The position numbers were made by a program, and so were the translations under genes. 53,833 bases of DNA, taken from Yinghuangia soli (lineage in GTDB: Bacteria; Actinomycetota; Actinomycetes; Streptomycetales; Streptomycetaceae). Positions 49,498 to 53,833 of the stretch are shown in pieces. The DNA is taken from NCBI RefSeq assembly GCF_021502675.1, contig NZ_JAKFHA010000029.1, forward strand, positions 1 through 53,833, given 5' to 3'. The notes below the pieces were generated by a model. The model was not told the DNA's origin. It worked only from the letters and a program-made list of their open reading frames with translations, and searched no databases. Position 1 is the stretch's first letter; every line of letters begins with the position of its first letter.

Positions 49498-50511
49498 ATG
49501 GGATTCGCGGAAGACCGCATCGACCCGCAACTGCGTGCACTGCTGCCGGTGCTGCCGAAGGTCGACGTGACCGACCCGCCCGCCTTCCGCGAAGCCCAGC
49601 GCGCCCAGTCCGCCGCCCAGGCGGCCGGCGCCGCACCGCTGCCCGGCGTGGCCGTCGAGGACCGCACCATCCCTGCCGCAGACCCGGGCGGGCCGTCGGC
49701 GCCGGACATCCTGGTCCGCGTCTACACGCCGACCGGCACTGCGACCGGCACTGCGCGCGAGCGCGGCGTCCTGGTGTGGTTCCACGGCGGCGGCTACGTC
49801 TTCGGCGACGTGGCCGGCTCGGACCGCTCCTGCGCCGCCCTTGCGGTCGAGGCGGACTGCGTCGTGGTGAGTGTGGAGTACCGGCTCGCCCCGGAGAACC
49901 CGTACCCGGCAGCCCTCGAGGACGCGTATGCCGCACTCGTGTGGACCGCGGCCAACGCCGCAGAACTGGGCGGCGACCCGGCCCGCATCGCGATCGGCGG
50001 CGTCAGCGCCGGAGCCGGACTGACCGCCGCCCTCGCCCTGTTCGTCCGCGACAAGGGCGGCCCGGCCCTGGTCCTGCAACTCCTCGACAACCCGATGCTC
50101 GACGACCGGGTCGGCACCGCTTCGGCCGCCGCGTTCACGGACACCCCGCTGTGGAGCGGCCCGCAGGCCCGGCTGGGCTGGCGCCACTACCTCGGCGCCC
50201 TGCATCCGGACGCAGCCTCGGCCGACTCCGATGGCGTACCGCCCTATGCGGCCGCGGCCCGCGCCACCGACCTCGCCGGCCTGCCGCCCGCGTACGTCGC
50301 CGCCAACGAGTTCGACCCATTGCGTGACGAGGGCATCACCTACGCCCTGCGCCTGCTGGAGGCCGGCGTCCCGGTCGAACTCCACCACCGCCCCGGCACG
50401 TTCCACGGCTCGAACTTCCTCCCGGGCGCCGAGGTGTCCGAGCGCGCCCGAGCAGACATGTACGCGGCCCTCCGCCGCTCGCTGGGCCGACCGCCGGGGA
50501 TTCGCTCCTAG
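49498..50511 (+). CDS. Alpha/beta hydrolase, HSL-type esterase
   Basis: This 337-residue member of the hormone-sensitive-lipase family has the oxyanion motif WFHGGGYVFG, nucleophile Ser in IGGVSAGAGL, Asp in ANEFDPLRDEG and His in RPGTFHGSNF. It hydrolyses carboxylic esters. ATG 49498 follows GAGGGAGG. TAGCGT (49466-49471) is a probable -10. Its TAG stop interlocks with the TAG stop of the convergent TetR gene in a shared CTAG. Confidence 0.88.
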   Translation: MGFAEDRIDPQLRALLPVLPKVDVTDPPAFREAQRAQSAAQAAGAAPLPGVAVEDRTIPAADPGGPSAPDILVRVYTPTGTATGTARERGVLVWFHGGGYVFGDVAGSDRSCAALAVEADCVVVSVEYRLAPENPYPAALEDAYAALVWTAANAAELGGDPARIAIGGVSAGAGLTAALALFVRDKGGPALVLQLLDNPMLDDRVGTASAAAFTDTPLWSGPQARLGWRHYLGALHPDAASADSDGVPPYAAAARATDLAGLPPAYVAANEFDPLRDEGITYALRLLEAGVPVELHHRPGTFHGSNFLPGAEVSERARADMYAALRRSLGRPPGIRS

Positions 50512-51077
50512 AGTGCGGTCCGTGCGGCGAGGCCGGCCATCACCAACTCGAACAAATGATCCCGGCGGTAGGCCAACGCGGGGGACTGGTCGGCGATCCA
50601 CGCCACCGCGCTGACCAGGGCGAACAAGTCCGTGCCGTCGACGTCGCCACGGATGTCGCCGGCCTGCTGTGCGCGGCGCAGCAGGCCCGCGCCCGCGGTG
50701 CGCATCGCCTGGCACGAGGCGTGCAGCGGCGATCCAGGGTCGTCGAGCGTGGCCAGCAGCGTCGTCGAGAGGCCCCGATACGTTCCGGCGTCGGCGCCGA
50801 ACTCGGCCAGCCAGGTGCGCAGGACCGTCTTCGCGGGACGCGGGTCGTCGGCGAGCGACTCGGCCAGTGCGGCGAGTTCGTCGAAACGCCTGCGGAGCAG
50901 CGCCTCCAGCAGCGCCTCGCGATTGGGGAAGTGCCGGTAGAGCGTCCCCATGCCCACTCCGGCGCGGCGCGCGATGTCGCGCAGCGACGCTTGCGCCCCC
51001 TGCTCGGCGATCACGGCGCGGGCGACCTCGAGGATCCGGTCGCGATTGCGCAGGGCATCGGCACGCATGGCGGACAT
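50508..51077 (-). CDS. TetR-family transcriptional regulator
   Basis: This 189-residue protein has a helix-turn-helix at about residues 15-60 (ASLRDIARRAGVGMGTLYRH). The C-terminal domain is of the SCO1712-like TetR type, with LFALVSAVAWIADQ. ATG 51077 has GGAGAG upstream; ATG 51068 is an alternative. It is divergent from a quinone-oxidoreductase-like gene with two palindromic operators between, so it very likely represses it. Confidence 0.88.
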   Translation of the reverse strand: MSAMRADALRNRDRILEVARAVIAEQGAQASLRDIARRAGVGMGTLYRHFPNREALLEALLRRRFDELAALAESLADDPRPAKTVLRTWLAEFGADAGTYRGLSTTLLATLDDPGSPLHASCQAMRTAGAGLLRRAQQAGDIRGDVDGTDLFALVSAVAWIADQSPALAYRRDHLFELVMAGLAARTAL

Positions 51078-51147
51078 CGGCAGCTCTCCGAGGCGGTACG
51101 GCACAGGCAGTGCCAAGTCGGCGGAACGGGCGGCAGCGTACGACCCG

Positions 51148-51194
51148 TTGACAAACGGAGCGGTGCTCCGCTTAATATTCGGAGCACCGCTCCG
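51148..51194. promoter_or_regulatory. Promoter with twin TetR operators
   Basis: TTGACA (51148-51153) and TAATAT (51173-51178) form a strong promoter for the oxidoreductase. Operator 1, CGGAGC-GGT-GCTCCG (51156-51170), fills the spacer. Operator 2, CGGAGC-ACC-GCTCCG (51180-51194), lies just after the -10. The two perfect 15-bp palindromes are 24 bp centre to centre, so a bound repressor would block RNA polymerase. Confidence 0.88.
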
Positions 51195-51260
51195 CATAGT
51201 ACCGGGGCGGTCGACCGCGCCTGCCCGCACGGGCACGTGCCTTCACTCGGGGGACCTGTG

Positions 51261-52232
51261 ATGCTGCCATCGACCATGCACGCCATCCGCCTGCACGCCT
51301 TCGGCGGTCCCGAGCAACTCGCCTACGAGGAAGTGCCGGTCCCGGAACCGGGTCCTGGCGACGTGCTCGTGCGCGTGCACGCGGCCTGCCTGAACCCGCC
51401 GGACTGGTACGCGCGTACCGGCTTCACGGCGATCCCCGCGGAACTGCGGCCCGTGCTTCCGCTGCCGTACACGCCCGGCTCCGACGTGTCGGGCGTGGTC
51501 GTCGCAGTCGGCGGGGGCGTCACCGAATGGCAGGCAGGTGACGAGGTGTTCGGACTGGTGCGCTTCCCGGCACTTGGTGACGGCGGCCGCGGGTACGCCG
51601 AGTACACGACCTCCCCGGCCGGCCACCTGGCCCGCAAGCCCGCGGGCATCGACCATCTGCAGGCCGCGGCCGTGCCCATGGCCGGGCTGACGGCGTACCA
51701 GTTCCTGTTCGAGCACATCGGCCTGCGCCCGGGCCGGACCGTGCTGGTGAACGGCGCGGCAGGCGGCGTCGGGCATTTCGCGGTGCAGCTCGCGAAGGCG
51801 CACGGGGCCCGGGTCGTCGCGGTCGCCTCGGGCCGGCACGAGGAGTTCCTGCGCAGCCTGGGCGCGGACCGGTTCATCGACTACACGACCACCGAGGTCG
51901 AGACCGCGGTCGCGGACGTCGACCATGTCGTGGACACGGTCGGCGGGCCTGACGGCCACCGGTTCTTGAGCGTGGTCAAGCGCGGCGGGACGGTCAGCCC
52001 CGTGTTCCTCGGCGACTACGACCCTGACCGTGCGGCGGCGCTGGGCATCACCCTGCGCGGCGGGCAGGTGCGTTCCGACGGGGCGGGGATGGCGGCCCTG
52101 GCCGCGCTGATCGACGCGGGCAGGCTCCGCCCCGCGATCGACAGCGTCTTCCCGCTTGCCGAGGCCGGCCAGGCCCATGCCCGGGCCGCACAAGGGCACA
52201 TCCAGGGGAAGATCGTGCTGAAAGTCGTCTGA
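51261..52232 (+). CDS. NADP-dependent oxidoreductase, quinone-oxidoreductase (MDR) type
   Basis: This 323-residue zinc-free medium-chain reductase has GDVLVRVHAACLNPPDWYAR near the N-terminus and the cofactor motif VLVNGAAGGVGHFAVQLAKA. The zinc-ligand cysteines of alcohol dehydrogenases are absent. It reduces quinones or enones with NADPH. GGGGGA precedes ATG 51261. It is controlled by a strong promoter with twin operators, consistent with induction by a reactive electrophile sensed by the divergent TetR. Confidence 0.88.
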   Translation: MLPSTMHAIRLHAFGGPEQLAYEEVPVPEPGPGDVLVRVHAACLNPPDWYARTGFTAIPAELRPVLPLPYTPGSDVSGVVVAVGGGVTEWQAGDEVFGLVRFPALGDGGRGYAEYTTSPAGHLARKPAGIDHLQAAAVPMAGLTAYQFLFEHIGLRPGRTVLVNGAAGGVGHFAVQLAKAHGARVVAVASGRHEEFLRSLGADRFIDYTTTEVETAVADVDHVVDTVGGPDGHRFLSVVKRGGTVSPVFLGDYDPDRAAALGITLRGGQVRSDGAGMAALAALIDAGRLRPAIDSVFPLAEAGQAHARAAQGHIQGKIVLKVV

Positions 52233-52274
52233 CAGCCGAGCAGCAGGCGCCCCGGCGGCCGGATCGTCCGTGCG

Positions 52275-53033
52275 TCAGGCGGCGGTGAACGCACCGTCGC
52301 GGAGGACCGGAACGGCTTGGCCGGCGCCGAGTTCGGTGGCGATCGCGACGTCCTCGGGGAAGCCGCCGTCGACGAGTTCGCGGCCCGACGAACAGGCACG
52401 TACCGCGGCGGCGACGTCCGCGGTGGCCGCAAAGACGTCAGCGGCGGCCGCGGCCTCGGGTGACAGGGACTTCTGCCCGGCCGCGGCGGCGGAGGCGATC
52501 ACCAGGCCCGCGCCGAGCAGGTCTTCCAACGCCGGGCGCAGACTCCCGTCCGGCCAGCGCTCGCCGGAGGCGATCACCGCGACCGGCCGGTCCGGACGTC
52601 CGAAGCCTTGGGCGGCAAGCCACTTGCCCACCGCGGCGCCGTTGCGCAGCGAGGCCGCGACGACCGGGACGCCGTACGGCCGCGCGGCCGCCGAGATCGC
52701 GGAGCCGTTCGGGGACGGGAGGACGAGGCGGGGCGCGAACGGGGCGCGCCGCAGCGCCGCGGGGGAGAGCGACCAAGGTGCCGCCTCACTGGTTTCCCGG
52801 CGGCCGACCGCGAGTTCCGCGCCGTGTCCGCGCGCGAAGTCCGCCGCGGCGGCATCCCGCCAGGGGCAGGGCAGCACGGCGGTGCCGCGTTCGGCCAGGA
52901 CGCCGACCGAGGTGGTGAAGGACAGCACGTCGACCACGACCAGGCAGGCGACGTCGGGCGCGAGCCGCTCGGCGCCGGTCGCGCCCCATTCCAGGCGGAT
53001 CCCGAACCCGGACTGCAGGAAGTTCTCACGCAT
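52275..53033 (-). CDS. 2-phosphosulfolactate phosphatase (ComB) family protein
   Basis: This 252-residue protein has CLVVVDVLSFTTSVGVLAER, LVLPSPNGSAISAAARPYGV and VIASGERWPDGSLRPALEDL, all characteristic of ComB. In methanogens ComB acts in coenzyme M biosynthesis. Actinomycetes generally lack that pathway and no comA or comC neighbour is seen, so the true substrate is probably another phosphate ester. The GPP34 gene lies 43 bp downstream of... the window order on the plus strand, i.e. immediately upstream in transcription, so co-transcription is possible. Confidence 0.85.
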   Translation of the reverse strand: MRENFLQSGFGIRLEWGATGAERLAPDVACLVVVDVLSFTTSVGVLAERGTAVLPCPWRDAAAADFARGHGAELAVGRRETSEAAPWSLSPAALRRAPFAPRLVLPSPNGSAISAAARPYGVPVVAASLRNGAAVGKWLAAQGFGRPDRPVAVIASGERWPDGSLRPALEDLLGAGLVIASAAAAGQKSLSPEAAAAADVFAATADVAAAVRACSSGRELVDGGFPEDVAIATELGAGQAVPVLRDGAFTAA

Positions 53034-53076
53034 CCGGGGATCGTCGCACGCCGGGGCCCGCCCGGAACCGGCCAGG

Positions 53077-53673
53077 TCAGAAGCCGCGCCACAGGTTGTC
53101 GAAGGCGGCCTGTTCGATGTCGCGGCGTTCGCGGGCGGCGACGAGTTCCACGGTGGCGTCGTCGACGGCGATCAGGACTGTCCGGGTGGCCGGGTCGGGG
53201 GTGTCTCCCGCGGCCTTGTCGCGGATGCCCACGGCTGCGGCGAGGGTGGCGAGGACGGGTTCGCCGGAGGCCCAACGCGCTGCGGCGGCCTGGCGTTCGG
53301 GGGAGTCGACCAGTGCGGGGGCGCCCGTGCGGGAGGGCAACAGGCGGCGCTTGCGCGCGATTCGGCCTTCGTCGGTGAAGGCCTGCGCATAGGCCGGGGC
53401 CAGATCGCGGCCGCGGCGCCACAGCCAGTCGGCGACCGGCTCGTAGGGTTCGTCGGTGCGCAGCGATGCCGCGGCCTGCTTCAGGAGCGGGTCAGCGGTG
53501 TCGGCCGGCGGGCCGGGCACGATGGCGCCGTCGTCGTCCAGGGTCGCGGTGCCTGCGGCCAGGAGGTCGACCAGTTCGGCACCGGCCAGGGCAAGCGACA
53601 GTACGCCGCTCTCGACGGGACGGCTGGGCGGCACGTCCATGGCCGTCATGAGGAGGTCCCGGGCAGTGGACAT
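53077..53673 (-). CDS. GPP34 (GOLPH3/Vps74-like) family protein
   Basis: This 198-residue protein has SARDLLMTAMDV-like N-terminal and SGVLSLALAGAELVDLLAAG segments, then LTWRRGR-like RGRDLAPAYAQAF, typical of bacterial GPP34 proteins that are abundant in Streptomyces. The eukaryotic relatives bind phosphatidylinositol 4-phosphate; the bacterial role is unknown. GGAG precedes the ATG. The ComB-like gene follows on the same strand after 43 bp. Confidence 0.82.
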   Translation of the reverse strand: MSTARDLLMTAMDVPPSRPVESGVLSLALAGAELVDLLAAGTATLDDDGAIVPGPPADTADPLLKQAAASLRTDEPYEPVADWLWRRGRDLAPAYAQAFTDEGRIARKRRLLPSRTGAPALVDSPERQAAAARWASGEPVLATLAAAVGIRDKAAGDTPDPATRTVLIAVDDATVELVAARERRDIEQAAFDNLWRGF

Positions 53674-53781
53674 GGCGGCTCCAGGCGAGGAGGGGTCGGC
53701 ACGTGCGGCGGCCGCGGAAGAGGATGCGGCCGGGGGTGCGATGGCGTGCGGTTTTGCTCACGAGCCTAGGCAGGGGGTCGC

Positions 53782-53833
53782 GGGGGGGGGGGGGGGGGGG
53801 GGCCCCCGCCCCCCCGCGCGCGCGGCCCGCCGC
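53782..53833. other. Poly-G run and low-complexity G/C end of the sequence
   Basis: Twenty-one consecutive G (53782-53802) are followed by C-rich and CG-alternating sequence to the end. This looks like an assembly or base-calling artefact at a contig end rather than biology. Confidence 0.75.

Noticed and set aside
1-53833. tRNA, rRNA, prophage, CRISPR or replication origin
   Set aside because: No cloverleaf-like conserved arms, ribosomal sequence, integrase, phage structural gene or DnaA-box cluster was found by reading both strands.

Overview
The window reads as a stretch of chromosome from a very high-GC actinomycete, most likely a streptomycete-type organism. The reasons are third codon positions that are almost all G or C, many GTG starts, numerous leaderless genes with a TANNNT box 6-7 nt before the start codon, a c-di-AMP (ydaO-type) riboswitch ahead of a secreted LysM-NlpC/P60 hydrolase, a DmdR/IdeR-like iron box, and families typical of Streptomyces (Rsm22, DUF1876, DUF2000, DUF5937, GPP34, F420-dependent enzymes). 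It begins inside the 3' end of an IS110-type transposase and ends in a 21-base G run, so it looks like a whole assembly contig broken at a repeat on one side and in low-quality sequence on the other.

Layout. Positions 1-6.4 kb hold a transposase tail, a MerR regulator with its divergent MFS exporter, an SRPBCC protein, a FAD monooxygenase, an Rrf2 regulator, and an azoreductase with its divergent TetR regulator. Positions 6.4-11.4 kb hold a coupled DUF3995 / ECF sigma / putative SRPBCC-like operon, a nitrilase-superfamily amidase, a GNAT, a LysR regulator and RidA. Positions 11.6-16.9 kb hold an EamA exporter, a SNF2 helicase with a short coupled downstream ORF, and a PAT-type acetyltransferase. 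Positions 16.9-24.7 kb hold an F420-type nitroreductase with a divergent TetR regulator and paired operators, a GNAT, small hypotheticals (one apparently frameshifted), an F420 LLM oxidoreductase, SRPBCC and 2OG-Fe(II) proteins, and a phytoene-dehydrogenase-like flavoprotein. Positions 24.7-33.7 kb hold an aldo/keto reductase, a membrane protein, the riboswitch and cell-wall hydrolase, an AraC/DUF2000/MFS/DUF5937 group and RecQ. Positions 33.7-40.7 kb hold an iron-regulated siderophore-interacting protein, an LLM-SDR pair, another SDR, an amino-acid permease, an NmrA-type protein and DUF1876.

The most unusual part is 40.8-45.8 kb. A family-5 peptide-binding lipoprotein lies divergent to a compact operon of a free-standing peptidyl carrier protein, a cytochrome P450 with an abnormal I-helix, and a free-standing condensation enzyme. 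These three genes are joined by two GTGA start/stop overlaps, and no adenylation or thioesterase domain lies nearby. I read this as a minimal in-trans NRPS-type tailoring unit that must receive an aminoacyl group from elsewhere in the genome. Positions 45.8-53.7 kb return to scattered functions: a ChaA-type antiporter, an Rsm22 protein with a four-cysteine putative Fe-S site, a membrane protein and a lipoprotein, an HSL-type hydrolase, a TetR/quinone-oxidoreductase pair with two palindromic operators, a ComB-like phosphatase and a GPP34 protein.

A recurring structural oddity is short tandem duplication starting at or spanning stop codons. It occurs after at least four genes (20 bp x2, 13 bp x6, 14 and 20 bp x2, 9 bp x5), and a fifth duplicates part of a terminator. 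I saw no tRNA, rRNA, CRISPR array, prophage or replication origin.
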